Of a DNA stretch of 64,000 nucleotides, positions 16,255 to 25,930 are shown one piece after another; the first letter of the stretch is position 1, and every line of letters starts with the position of its first letter. Both the position numbers and the translations under genes were made by a program. This stretch comes from Streptomyces endocoffeicus (GTDB lineage: Bacteria; Actinomycetota; Actinomycetes; Streptomycetales; Streptomycetaceae), in assembly GCF_016741935.1 (NCBI RefSeq), contig NZ_JAERRG010000005.1, positions 186,001 through 250,000 on the forward strand, in the 5' to 3' direction. Under the pieces are notes generated by a model. That model ran no database searches. It saw nothing but the letters and a program-made list of their open reading frames with translations, and was not told where the DNA came from.

Positions 16255-17106
16255 TCAGGTCTGTTGAGCGATGGCACGAATGAAATCACGTGACTCCTTC
16301 TCGGAGAGGGCCGCCTCGGTGGTGCGGTCCAGGACTCCACGATGGTTGACGAGCTGGGACTGCGCGTCCAGGAAGACCGGGCCGTGGGCGGCGTCGAGCT
16401 GTGCGGTGTCCAGCTGGGGCACTGACCCCAGGGCGTAGGTGACCGAGAGTCCGGGCACATGGAACCCTCCGGCCTCGAAGGTCAGCACGCGCACGGTGAC
16501 ATTCTTCCGTTCGGAGGACTCCAGCAGGCTGTCCAGCTGCGCCCGCAGGACGCGGTCGGTCCCGAACCGCATGCGCAGCGCCGCCTCGTGGATGATGAAG
16601 GTGCAGCGCGGCGGGTCGTCCCGGTCCAGGATGTCGCGGCGCTTCATGCGGTGGGAGAGCCTGCGCCTGAGGTCCGTGGCGGACCACTGCGGAACGGTGG
16701 AGCCGAGCACCGCCCGCGCGTACTCCTCCGTCTGCAACAGGCCGGGCATGTGCATGATTTCCAGCACACGCAGGCTGGTGGCGAAGTACTCCAACTCGGC
16801 CAGGTCGAGCCCGCCGGTGGCGATATAGCCCCGGTACTCCTCCCACCAGCCGCCCTTGCGCTCCCGGGCCATGGCGACGAGCGCGTCGACGTACGCGCTG
16901 TCCGGGCAGGCGTAGATGGCGGCGAGGGCCCGGACCCGCTCCTCGCTCACGCCGAACCGCGCGAGCTCCAGGTTGGTGATGTGGGTGCGGTTGATGCCCA
17001 GCCGGTCGGCGGCCTCCTGAATGCTGAGCCCCGCGCCTTCGCGCATCCTCCTGAGTTCTGTGCCGAGCCTGACTTGACGCGCGGTCGGGACGCTCCTGGG
17101 TGGCAT
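16255..17106 (-). CDS. WhiJ-like XRE transcriptional regulator with DUF5753 domain
   Basis: 283 residues. Residues ~10-70 are a helix-turn-helix of the XRE class (LGTELRRMREGAGLSIQEAA, GINRTHITNLELARFGVSEE). Residues ~95-270 match the DUF5753 effector domain (VLEIMHMPGLLQTEEYARAV, RMKRRDILDRDDPPRCTFII, VRVLTFEAGGFHVPGLS). Forms a cassette with the DUF397 gene downstream and the ATP-binding gene divergent from it. The 158-bp divergent gap should hold both promoters. Confidence 0.92.
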   Translation of the reverse strand: MPPRSVPTARQVRLGTELRRMREGAGLSIQEAADRLGINRTHITNLELARFGVSEERVRALAAIYACPDSAYVDALVAMARERKGGWWEEYRGYIATGGLDLAELEYFATSLRVLEIMHMPGLLQTEEYARAVLGSTVPQWSATDLRRRLSHRMKRRDILDRDDPPRCTFIIHEAALRMRFGTDRVLRAQLDSLLESSERKNVTVRVLTFEAGGFHVPGLSVTYALGSVPQLDTAQLDAAHGPVFLDAQSQLVNHRGVLDRTTEAALSEKESRDFIRAIAQQT

Positions 17107-17264
17107 GGTCCTCCGTAACCCTCAAGGAGTAATCGTCGGGGAAATTCAACGGGACCGTAGCAGTTGTTTGCACCGCTGCCCTACCGTTGGTGTCGTTGCC
17201 GCTACTGCGCGTTGATCGCCGTAACGGTACGCGCGCTGTCGGCCCCCTCACAGGGAGTTGCCCC

Positions 17265-17732
17265 ATGGATTCCGATCACGAGTCCGACGACCGTCCCCCA
17301 CGCCGCCCACCCGTTCCCTCCAGGGATCCGTACGTCTACACCCTGCAGAGCAGCCGGCACGCGACCTCCGCCAAGGTCTGCCGGGACTTCGTCGCCTGCG
17401 TCCTGAACTCCGTGGGGCAGGAGGAGCTGGTCGACACGGCGACGCTGTGCACCTCGGAGCTGGCCACCAACGCCTTTCTGCACGCCGAGGGCGACTCCGT
17501 GATGCTGCGCGTGGTGATCGAGCCGCCCCGTTTCCGCGTCCTGGTCTACGACGCCTCCGCCGAGCTCCCCACCGCCGCCCGCCTCCCCGAGGGGGACCGC
17601 CTCCATGGCCGCGGCCTCGGGCTGGTGGCGGCCCTGGCCGACGCGTGGGGGACGGCGGAGGGGGACGCGGTGGGCGCGTACGCCAAGGGGGTCTGGTTCG
17701 AACTCGCGGGCAAGGCGGAGAGCGACGCCTAG
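17265..17732 (+). CDS. RsbW-like ATP-binding protein of the XRE/DUF397 cassette
   Basis: 155 residues from ATG 17265 with AGGGAG upstream. HATPase_c_2 fold: N-box CTSELATNAFLHAEG, central FRVLVYDAS and G-box HGRGLGLVAALADAWG. Such single-domain anti-sigma-like ATPases (AbaA-ORFD/conservon type) occur beside WhiJ-like regulators and bind regulatory partners rather than acting as sensor kinases. No sigma factor is adjacent. Confidence 0.88.
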   Translation: MDSDHESDDRPPRRPPVPSRDPYVYTLQSSRHATSAKVCRDFVACVLNSVGQEELVDTATLCTSELATNAFLHAEGDSVMLRVVIEPPRFRVLVYDASAELPTAARLPEGDRLHGRGLGLVAALADAWGTAEGDAVGAYAKGVWFELAGKAESDA

Positions 17733-17775
17733 CCCCGGCCTTTCATGGTGCTACGGCCTTCCTCACCGCTCTTCC

Positions 17776-19185
17776 TCACCGCTCGGCTTTGGCCGCCATG
17801 AACGTCAGCGGAAATACCTCGCCGGAATCCGCGTACCGGTGGAACCGGCCGGCCCAGGACGGCTCCTGAAGGGTCCGAGCCTGGGCACGGGGCAGTGCTA
17901 TATGGACATCGCTGCCGCCGTCCTGGTCGGCCGGGGTCGGCGCTATGTGCACGGTCCAGGGAATGGGGATCGACGTGAAGTCGTACCAGAAGGGGGCGCC
18001 CTGCCCGAAGTCGATGCGGTAGAAGGGGAGCTTCGACCAGTTGTTGATCGCGATGGTGGTGTCGAACGCGTCCAGGGCCATGGTGTTCATGACGCGCTTC
18101 AAGCGTCCCGCATCGCGTTCGGCACAGAGGTACGCCGCCTCTTCGCGGATTTTCTCCTCCGTGTTCTCGGCATGGCCCGAGCGGACCGCCGCGGCGACCT
18201 CGCCGAGCGGGCGGGAGCGCAGTTCGGCCGCGGTCATTCCGGGCCGGGTGTTGGTGACGGCGTTGCCCCAGTAGTCCTTCGGTACGGTCCCGCCGGCGAG
18301 CGAACGGAAGTCGGCGATGAGACCGAGCCTTTCCTCGCTCGTGCCGGGGCGGTCACGCAATTCGCCGAGGACTTTCCAGAGATGGGCGGTCAGTGCGTCA
18401 TTGGTCGACACCCACCGCTCCGTGCCCGCGAGGTCGGCCATCGCGGTGTCCTTCATGGTGGCCATTTCGGCGGCCGTGAAGCGGGTGGTCACCGTCGTCG
18501 TGCCGCCGAGGCTGCCCAGCAGGGCGCGGCCGATGAAGGCGGACTTCCGGCCTCGCCCGACGATCGTGAAATGGGCGCCGCCCTTACGGCTGTCACCCTC
18601 GGTCGATGCGGCGAGCGCGTCGATGACGCCGCGGTCGTGACTGGGTTTGGCGTATCCGAGGCCCCGGTGCTCATGCACCCAGCTCTCCAGGAAATTCATG
18701 TAGCTGGACCCGTCACCCACGGCGTGGTTCATCGTGAGGCCCAGGATGGAGCCGCCGCCTTTCATATGGGTGAGCTTCACCGTGAAAAGCGGCGTATCGC
18801 GATCAACCACCCAGAACGGCATGGCGTGGCTGAGATGGCTCTCCAGCCCCTTTTTCGCCGTGTGGCGGGGTCCGTAGTCCGGCATCGGCCCGGATGCATG
18901 TGCCTCGACGAAGCGCACTCCGGAGTCGTCGCAGAGCACACTGAGGCCGCCGTCAGGATCCCTCTTCATGCGGCCGGAAAGGATCGGGAAGTTACGCAAT
19001 GTCCGGCCGAGGGAGGCGCGGAGCGCCTCGCCGTCGAGCGTCTCCCGGTAGAAAAAGGCACGGGGGGTATACATCGGGCCGATGAGCATGTCGTAGACGC
19101 TCAGCCGTATGCGGTCACCGCTCGCCTCTCCGGCGCACACGGTGAACGATCGCTTGGCGCCGCTCTCGGTGGCGGATGCCGTCAT
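17776..19185 (-). CDS. BAHD-type acyltransferase (plant-like HxxxD / DFGxG)
   Basis: 469 residues from ATG 19185. The catalytic HxxxD motif is present as MNHAVGDGSSY (His154, Asp158) and the second BAHD signature appears as DFGQGAPFWYD (392-396), equivalent to DFGWG of plant HCT-type enzymes. Two-domain length and N-terminal TLRNFPILSGRMKR also match the transferase family that moves acyl groups from CoA thioesters to alcohols or amines. Base composition is visibly lower in GC than flanking genes and uses codons such as AAA, TTC/TTT and CTT more freely, suggesting acquisition. No secondary metabolite genes adjoin it. Paired direct repeats lie upstream (19231-19267). Function (acceptor and donor) unknown. 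Confidence 0.88.
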   Translation of the reverse strand: MTASATESGAKRSFTVCAGEASGDRIRLSVYDMLIGPMYTPRAFFYRETLDGEALRASLGRTLRNFPILSGRMKRDPDGGLSVLCDDSGVRFVEAHASGPMPDYGPRHTAKKGLESHLSHAMPFWVVDRDTPLFTVKLTHMKGGGSILGLTMNHAVGDGSSYMNFLESWVHEHRGLGYAKPSHDRGVIDALAASTEGDSRKGGAHFTIVGRGRKSAFIGRALLGSLGGTTTVTTRFTAAEMATMKDTAMADLAGTERWVSTNDALTAHLWKVLGELRDRPGTSEERLGLIADFRSLAGGTVPKDYWGNAVTNTRPGMTAAELRSRPLGEVAAAVRSGHAENTEEKIREEAAYLCAERDAGRLKRVMNTMALDAFDTTIAINNWSKLPFYRIDFGQGAPFWYDFTSIPIPWTVHIAPTPADQDGGSDVHIALPRAQARTLQEPSWAGRFHRYADSGEVFPLTFMAAKAER

Positions 19186-19230
19186 ACTCACACGCTCTTT
19201 CGTTGGGCCCAAACGCGCTGTCACGTCGAC

Positions 19231-19267
19231 GCGTTGACCGTAACCCTCGAGGCGTTGACCGTAACCC
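19231..19267 (-). promoter_or_regulatory. two 16-bp direct repeats with 21-bp period upstream of the BAHD gene
   Basis: GCGTTGACCGTAACCC occurs at 19231-19246 and 19252-19267 (on the gene strand GGGTTACGGTCAACGC). The period of 21 bp is two helical turns, so two protein subunits would bind the same face. They lie 46-82 bp upstream of the start codon, a typical activator position. Confidence 0.6.
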
Positions 19268-19317
19268 GCGGGGCGCGAGCGGCCGCATGAAGTGGAGCCG
19301 AGTTTAGGGAATTCCCC

Positions 19318-19530
19318 AACGCGTCCGGCGGACCACGCGGCGGAGGCTCCGCCCCTGGCCCCCGGGAGCGATGGGCCGACCGCGGCCGCCGTGAACACCT
19401 GCACCGGTGGGCTGGTCGCGGTCGGCGCGCCCGCGCAGGCCCGGGGTTGTCCGGCTGGGGTCCGGGGCGGAGCCCCACCACGTGGCGGAGCCGCATGCCG
19501 ATGCTGCGGGAAGGGGAACCGCCCGCCGCA
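19318..19530. repeat. dispersed GC-rich repeat remnants in the 19186-19534 gap
   Basis: The 349-bp gap between the BAHD gene and the methyltransferase gene contains, besides the direct repeats, CGGCGGAGGCTCCGCCCC (19341-19358), GGGGTCCGGGGCGGAGCCCC (about 19456-19475), GTGGCGGAGCCGCAT (19483-19497) and CGGGAAGGGGAACCGCCCGCCGCAGGCGT. These are pieces of the element family expanded at 3318-3715 and seen again at 47735. No coding region is supported here. Confidence 0.65.
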
Positions 19531-19534
19531 GGCG

Positions 19535-20737
19535 TCACGACCCCTCGGACAGGGCCTGGGCCGGGTGCCCCAGCAGCATCGTGGGGGAGCCCGCCGAGCG
19601 CGTCAGCACGATGGTGCAGGTGTTCCCGCCCTCGAGCCGCAGCTTCTTGCGGAGCTGCTCCGGCTCGACCGCCGAACCGCGCTTCTTGATGGTCGCGATG
19701 CCGACCTCCCGCTCCCGCAGCAGCGCCTTGAGCTTCTTCAGGTTGAACGGCAGCACATCCGTGATCTCGTACGCGGTGGCGAACGGCGTCGGGCGCAGCT
19801 CGTCCGTCGTGATGTAGGCGATCGTCGGGTCGATCAGCCGGCCGCCGACGCGGGCCGCCACATCGGCCACGAGATGCGAGCGGATGACGGCGCCGTCCGG
19901 TTCGTAGAGCCAGCGGCCGACCGGGCCGGGCTCGGGGTCGGGGAGGAGCGGGGTGCCGATGAGGGAGTGGCCGGTGGGCAGCAGCGTGGCGCGGCGCAGC
20001 CCGGGGCGGGCGGTGCCGAACCACAGGACGGCCTCCTTCACATGGCCGTGGTCCGAGATCCACTCGGCCTCCGCGTCCTCGGGGACCGCCTCGTGCGGCA
20101 CGCCGGGGGCGATCTTGAGGGCGGCGCGCGGAGTGGTGCGGGCGGCCTCGATGGCCCAGGAGAGGGGCGGGGAGTAGGCCTCGGGGTCGAAGACGCGGCC
20201 CCGGCCGCCGCGCCGGGCCGGGTCGACGAAGACCGCGTCGAAGTCCCGGGTGCCGACGTCGGTGACATCGGCGCAGCGGACTTCGATGAGGTCGGCCAGG
20301 CCGAGCGCCTCGGCGTTGGCGCGGGTGACGGCGCAGGTCAGCGGGTCGCGATCGACGGCGAGGACGGAGATCCCGGCGCGGGCGATCGCGATCGCGTCGC
20401 CGCCGATGCCGCAGCACAGGTCGGCCATGCGGCGGACGCCGAACTCCGCGAAACGGGAGGCGCGGTACGCGGCCACGGAGGTGCGGGTGGACTGCTCGAC
20501 GCCGTTCGGCGTGAAGTACATGCGGTGCGCGTCCTCGGGGCCGAATTTGGCCACTGCCCGCTGCCGCAGCGCGGCCTGGGTCAGGGCCGCCGAGACCAGC
20601 GCCGGGGGATGGTCGCGGCGCAGCCGCGTCGCGGTGGCGAGCTCCTTCGCCGGGTCGTAGTCGCGGAGCGCGGTGAGCAGCGCCTGCCCCTCGTCGCCGA
20701 GCAGTGAATCGAAGGCGTCAACGTCCACATGGCCCAT
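19535..20737 (-). CDS. class I SAM-dependent methyltransferase with THUMP-like C-terminal domain
   Basis: 400 residues. SAM-binding motif I DLCCGIGGDAIAIARAG, motif II VDRDPLTCAVTRANAEALGL, and VFVDPARRGGRGRVFDPEAY are clear. The C-terminal region (LPFNLKKLKALLREREVGI, ATIKKRGSAVEPEQLRKKL) matches the THUMP-like wing found in this actinobacterial family. A nucleic-acid (probably RNA) methyltransferase is likely; the site modified is not known. Single gene, divergent from the NodB lipoprotein gene. Confidence 0.9.
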   Translation of the reverse strand: MGHVDVDAFDSLLGDEGQALLTALRDYDPAKELATATRLRRDHPPALVSAALTQAALRQRAVAKFGPEDAHRMYFTPNGVEQSTRTSVAAYRASRFAEFGVRRMADLCCGIGGDAIAIARAGISVLAVDRDPLTCAVTRANAEALGLADLIEVRCADVTDVGTRDFDAVFVDPARRGGRGRVFDPEAYSPPLSWAIEAARTTPRAALKIAPGVPHEAVPEDAEAEWISDHGHVKEAVLWFGTARPGLRRATLLPTGHSLIGTPLLPDPEPGPVGRWLYEPDGAVIRSHLVADVAARVGGRLIDPTIAYITTDELRPTPFATAYEITDVLPFNLKKLKALLREREVGIATIKKRGSAVEPEQLRKKLRLEGGNTCTIVLTRSAGSPTMLLGHPAQALSEGS

Positions 20738-20814
20738 TCTCCCCGCTCCCGCGAGCGCATTCGCCCCCGCCCGGCGCGCATATGCGAGCCCTCGGCCCGA
20801 AGATCACTTATGTG

Positions 20815-21894
20815 ATGATGATCAAGACTGGATTTCCTCGCTGTCTGGTTCTCGTCGGCGCGGCGGCCGTGCTCACGGCCTGCGGATCCCTCGCCGCCGC
20901 CCCCGAGCCGCACACCGGCTCCCGCCATGGCGCTCCCATGCCACCGGCCTCCCTCGCCCCGCGGCTGGACGACCCGCCCTCGGCGTCGTCGCGGCCGCCG
21001 TACGGACGGAAGCCGGAGCAGCGGCCACCGGCGTCGTCCGGGCCGGGGCACGAGGGGCACGAGGGGGGTGAGGGAGGCGAGGGATACGAGGGGCACGACG
21101 GAGGGGCCGGGGGCGGCCGGGTCCCGGACACGCCGCCCTCCGGTGACCCCTCGGCGTCCGGCCCGGCCCCCGGGCCGCCCGGCTCGGCCCCGGCGGGCGC
21201 GTCCGACGCCTACCGCCGCTGGGGGCTGGACCGGCCGCTGGCGCGGCCTCCCGCCCCGCCCGACGTCAAGCCCGCGCTCGGGCGGTCGGGACCGCAGCAG
21301 TGGGGGCTGCCGCCGACCGTGCGGCGGGTGCCGACCGACCAGCGGGTGGTCTTCGTGACGATCGACGACGGGATCGAGAAGGACCCGCGCTTCGTGGAGC
21401 AGGCCCGCGAGCTCGGGCTGCCGTTCACCGGGTTCCTGACCGACAACGTGATCGGGACCCACTACGACTACTTCGACCGGCTGCGCCGGCTCGGCAACCC
21501 CATGGAGAACCACACCCTCACCCACCCCAGCCTGGCCGGTATGGCCTACGACGACCAGGTGCGGGAGATCTGCGGCCAGCGCGACAACCTGTGGCACCGC
21601 TTCGGTCAACAGCCGAGGCTCTTCCGTCCCCCTTTCGGGGAGTACGACGACACGACCCTGCGCGCGGCGGCCTTCTGCGGGGTGCGGACGGTGGTGCTGT
21701 GGCGCGCCGAGATGGAGACCCACGGTCTGGCCTACCGCTCCGGCGGCCATCTGCTGCCGGGGGACATCGTGCTCGCGCACTTCCGGGGGCCGGAGCAGCT
21801 CGAGGGCCAGTCGATGACCGAGTGGATCACGGGGCTGGTGCGGGCGATCCAGGCCCAGGGCTTCACGATCGGGCGGCTGGAGGACTACGTATGA
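20815..21894 (+). CDS. polysaccharide deacetylase (NodB) lipoprotein
   Basis: About 359 residues from ATG 20815 (ATG 20818 and GTG 20812 are equally possible). The signal peptide ends in a lipobox, VLTACGS, so it is an exported lipoprotein. A long low-complexity linker (GHEGHEGGEGGEGYEGHDGG and Pro-rich stretches, residues ~60-170) leads to a NodB domain: VFVTIDDGIEKDPRF (catalytic and metal Asp), MENHTLTHPSL (metal His) and LFRPPFGEYDDTTL, with LLPGDIVLAHFR near the end. Likely removes N-acetyl groups from cell-wall or capsule glycans. Confidence 0.9.
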   Translation: MMIKTGFPRCLVLVGAAAVLTACGSLAAAPEPHTGSRHGAPMPPASLAPRLDDPPSASSRPPYGRKPEQRPPASSGPGHEGHEGGEGGEGYEGHDGGAGGGRVPDTPPSGDPSASGPAPGPPGSAPAGASDAYRRWGLDRPLARPPAPPDVKPALGRSGPQQWGLPPTVRRVPTDQRVVFVTIDDGIEKDPRFVEQARELGLPFTGFLTDNVIGTHYDYFDRLRRLGNPMENHTLTHPSLAGMAYDDQVREICGQRDNLWHRFGQQPRLFRPPFGEYDDTTLRAAAFCGVRTVVLWRAEMETHGLAYRSGGHLLPGDIVLAHFRGPEQLEGQSMTEWITGLVRAIQAQGFTIGRLEDYV

Positions 21895-21996
21895 CGGCTC
21901 TCCTGGCGGCTCGCCCGAGGGCTCTCCGCGGAACGGCCACGGAGTGCCGCCCGGAGTGCCGCCCCGAGTGCCGCCCGGAGGCCGCCACCACGTCGC

Positions 21997-22023
21997 TTGG
22001 CACTCTAGTTGACTGAGTGCTAA
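21997..22023 (+). promoter_or_regulatory. CIRCE operator 1 (HrcA binding site)
   Basis: TTGGCACTC-N9-GAGTGCTAA, differing from the CIRCE consensus TTAGCACTC-N9-GAGTGCTAA at one base. It overlaps the -35 region of the groES promoter, the position expected for HrcA repression. Confidence 0.95.
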
Positions 22024-22037
22024 CCGCGTCATAATGT
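22009..22037 (+). promoter_or_regulatory. vegetative-type promoter of groES-groEL1
   Basis: TTGACT (22009-22014), a 17-bp spacer and TAATGT (22032-22037) form a good HrdB-type promoter. The -35 is embedded in CIRCE 1 and the expected start point falls in CIRCE 2. Confidence 0.8.
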
Positions 22038-22042
22038 CGAGG

Positions 22043-22069
22043 CTGGCACTCGGGACCGATGAGTGCCAG
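22043..22069 (+). promoter_or_regulatory. CIRCE operator 2 (HrcA binding site)
   Basis: CTGGCACTC-N9-GAGTGCCAG, a perfect inverted repeat of the CIRCE class, 46 bp downstream of CIRCE 1 (centre to centre) and covering the predicted transcription start. Confidence 0.92.
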
Positions 22070-22171
22070 GAATACAGCGACGGGCAGGTCCGGCACCCGC
22101 GACGACGGATCCACCTGGTCGCCACCTCAGACAGTTGACCCCGTGAGATCTCCGAAGGGGGAGGTCGGATC

Positions 22172-22480
22172 GTGACGACCACCAGCTCCAAGGTTGCCAT
22201 CAAGCCGCTCGAGGACCGCATTGTGGTCCAGCCGCTCGACGCCGAGCAGACCACGGCTTCAGGCCTGGTCATTCCGGACACCGCCAAGGAAAAGCCCCAG
22301 GAGGGCGTCGTCCTGGCTGTGGGCCCGGGCCGTTTCGAGGACGGCAAGCGCCTTCCGCTCGACGTCTCCGTCGGTGACGTCGTGCTCTACAGCAAGTACG
22401 GCGGCACCGAGGTGAAGTACAGCGGCGAGGAGTACCTCGTCCTCTCGGCTCGCGACGTTCTCGCGATCGTCGAGAAGTAA
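22172..22480 (+). CDS. groES: co-chaperonin GroES
   Basis: 102 residues. IKPLEDRIVVQPLDAEQTTASG at the N-terminus contains the start of the mobile loop, followed by GLVIPDTAKEKPQEGVVLAV and DVVLYSKYGGTEVKYSGEEY. Forms the heptameric lid of the chaperonin. GTG start at 22172 with GGGGGAGG upstream (22157-22164). First gene of the HrcA/CIRCE-controlled groES-groEL1 operon; heat-inducible. Confidence 0.97.
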   Translation: MTTTSSKVAIKPLEDRIVVQPLDAEQTTASGLVIPDTAKEKPQEGVVLAVGPGRFEDGKRLPLDVSVGDVVLYSKYGGTEVKYSGEEYLVLSARDVLAIVEK

Positions 22481-22500
22481 TCACCGAAGTTTTGCCTATG

Positions 22501-22550
22501 AGCCGTGCCCCGGTGCCCGTGTCATCTGAAACCGGGGTCGGGGCACGGCT
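22501..22550 (+). terminator. hairpin between groES and groEL1
   Basis: AGCCGTGCCCC (22501-22511) pairs perfectly with GGGGCACGGCT (22540-22550), with an additional inner CGG/CCG pairing. It lies in the 94-bp gap and is followed by TTGTTTGAG. It could be a partial terminator, a processing/stability element, or both; it would allow groES transcripts to exceed groEL1. Confidence 0.6.
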
Positions 22551-22574
22551 TGTTTGAGAGGACATACGCAACTC

Positions 22575-24200
<1,626 letters not shown>

Positions 24201-24229
24201 CGCTCCGGCGTTCTGCCACAAGCAGCGCG

Positions 24230-24262
24230 AAGGCGCGGCCGCCCGGCGGGCGGCCGCGCCTT
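24230..24262 (+). terminator. strong terminator after groEL1
   Basis: AAGGCGCGGCCGCCCG (24230-24245) and CGGGCGGCCGCGCCTT (24247-24262) are perfect complements separated by one base, followed by CGTGTGTT. In practice a few central bases form the loop. Serves groEL1 and possibly the convergent SDR gene. Confidence 0.85.
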
Positions 24263-24293
24263 CGTGTGTTCCGGTTCCGGTTCCGCCGGACGG

Positions 24294-25067
24294 CTACCCC
24301 TTCGCCGGGGGGCGGCCGACCTTGGAGGAGAGGGAGGAGAGGGCCGAGCGCGGGGCCAGCTTCGCCAGGCTCGACATCGCCTTGTAGCGCGGGTCCGGGA
24401 TGGACAGCGACTTGCCCCGGGCGAAATCCTTCAGCGCCACCGTGACCAGCCGGTCCGGGTCCAGCCACATCCAGCTCGGCACGCTGGTGTCCTTGATCCC
24501 CGCCCGCGCGTGGAACTCCGTACGGACGAACCCCGGGCACAGCGCCATCAGCCGCACCCCCGAGCTGGCCAGGTCCTTCGCCGCGCCCTGCGTGAACTGC
24601 ACGACCCACGCCTTGCTCGCCCCGTACGTCCCGCGCGGGAAGAAGGCCGCGACCGACGCCACATTGATCACCCCGCCGCGCCCCCGGTCGCGCATCGTCC
24701 CGGCCCCCGCGCTGGTCAGCCGCAGCACCGCCTCGCAGTGCAGCTTCAGCATCCGCAGCTCATCGGCGATCGGCACCTCCAGATAGCGGGCGCGGTTGCC
24801 GAAACCGGCGTTGTTGACGAGCAGATCGACCGGGTGGGTACGGTCCTTCAGCCGGGCCTCGACCGCAGCGATCCCGTCATCCTCGGAGAGGTCCGCCACC
24901 AGCACGTCCGCCTCCACGCCGTGCCGGTCGTGCAGATCGGCGGCCTGCTCCCGCAGCCGCTTCTCGTCGCGTGCGACGAGCACCAGATTGTGCCCGTCGG
25001 CGGCGAGCCGGCCCGCGAAGGCGGCGCCGATGCCCGCGGTGGTTCCGGTAATCAATGCAGTCGTCAT
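24294..25067 (-). CDS. short-chain dehydrogenase/reductase
   Basis: 257 residues. NAD(P)-binding motif GTTAGIGAAFAGRLA, acidic/adenine motif VADLSEDDG, NNAGFGN and catalytic YGASKAW with Ser upstream (NVASVAAF). This is the classical SDR of the Dlt/short-chain-dehydrogenase type (DltE-like). Substrate unknown. Cytoplasmic, single gene, convergent with groEL1. Confidence 0.92.
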   Translation of the reverse strand: MTTALITGTTAGIGAAFAGRLAADGHNLVLVARDEKRLREQAADLHDRHGVEADVLVADLSEDDGIAAVEARLKDRTHPVDLLVNNAGFGNRARYLEVPIADELRMLKLHCEAVLRLTSAGAGTMRDRGRGGVINVASVAAFFPRGTYGASKAWVVQFTQGAAKDLASSGVRLMALCPGFVRTEFHARAGIKDTSVPSWMWLDPDRLVTVALKDFARGKSLSIPDPRYKAMSSLAKLAPRSALSSLSSKVGRPPAKG

Positions 25068-25164
25068 ACGCGCACGTTATCGGCCATGACAGGTCCCGGC
25101 GGACCGCCGAGCGGCACCGCGAGCGATCTGCGCCGGAATGAGAGCTTCCGCCCGCCGGCTTCCG

Positions 25165-25851
25165 TCAGATCGCCTTTGCGGACCGGTACTTCAGGGCGGC
25201 CTTCCGCGCCTCCGGATGCAGCGCGTCACCGGCCGCCAGCACCCTCGGCAGCAGCTCCCGCTCCGTGGTCTCGGCGCGGAAGAGGAACGCGACCGTCACC
25301 TCGTGGTCGGGCCGGTGCACGATCTCGACGGAGTCGCCCGAGCGGATCTCGCCGGGCTCGAGCACCCGCAGATACGCACCCGGCACGGCGGCCCGGGTGA
25401 ACCGCTTGAGCCACCCCCGCTCGCCCAGCCACCCGGCGAACGTACGGCACGGGATCCGCGGTGAGGTCACCTCCAGCAGCAGCTCGCTCCCCACCCGCCA
25501 GCGCTCGCCGACGAGGGCGCCGCTGACGTCGATACCGCTGGTGGTGAGGTTCTCGCCGAAGGCGCCGTTGGCCAGCTCGCGGCCCAGCTCCCGCTCCCAG
25601 ACGTCGAGGTCCTCCCGGGCGTAGGCGTAGACGGCCTGGTCGTCGCCGCCGTGGTGGCGGAGGTCGCAGACCGAGTCACCGGCCAGACCGCTTCCGGCCC
25701 GGCCCTTCGGCCCGGGGGCCGCGACCGCCACCGGATGGTCGACGGGCCGCTTGTCGATACCGGTGCCGCCGGGACAGTCGGTGTGGGCGCTCGGCATCGC
25801 ACGGCCGACGTTCACGGTGAGGACGGCTGGGGGGCGTGGAGTGTGCTCCAT
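25165..25851 (-). CDS. MOSC domain-containing protein
   Basis: 228 residues. The MOSC signature is visible: GKRPVDHPV-like N-terminal strand, DLRHHGGDDQAVYAYAREDL and FGENLTTSGIDVSGALVGER, then RIPCRTFAGWLGERGWLKRF with the conserved Cys. YiiM-like proteins of this class bind the molybdenum cofactor and reduce N-hydroxylated compounds. It is divergent from the LysR gene across 79 bp, so LysR control is plausible. Confidence 0.92.
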   Translation of the reverse strand: MEHTPRPPAVLTVNVGRAMPSAHTDCPGGTGIDKRPVDHPVAVAAPGPKGRAGSGLAGDSVCDLRHHGGDDQAVYAYAREDLDVWERELGRELANGAFGENLTTSGIDVSGALVGERWRVGSELLLEVTSPRIPCRTFAGWLGERGWLKRFTRAAVPGAYLRVLEPGEIRSGDSVEIVHRPDHEVTVAFLFRAETTERELLPRVLAAGDALHPEARKAALKYRSAKAI

Positions 25852-25930
25852 GACCGCACCGTAGAACAGCGAGGTGAAAGCGTCGACGTAATATCCCGGC
25901 CCGTACCCAAGGGCCCCTTATGCTCAAGAC

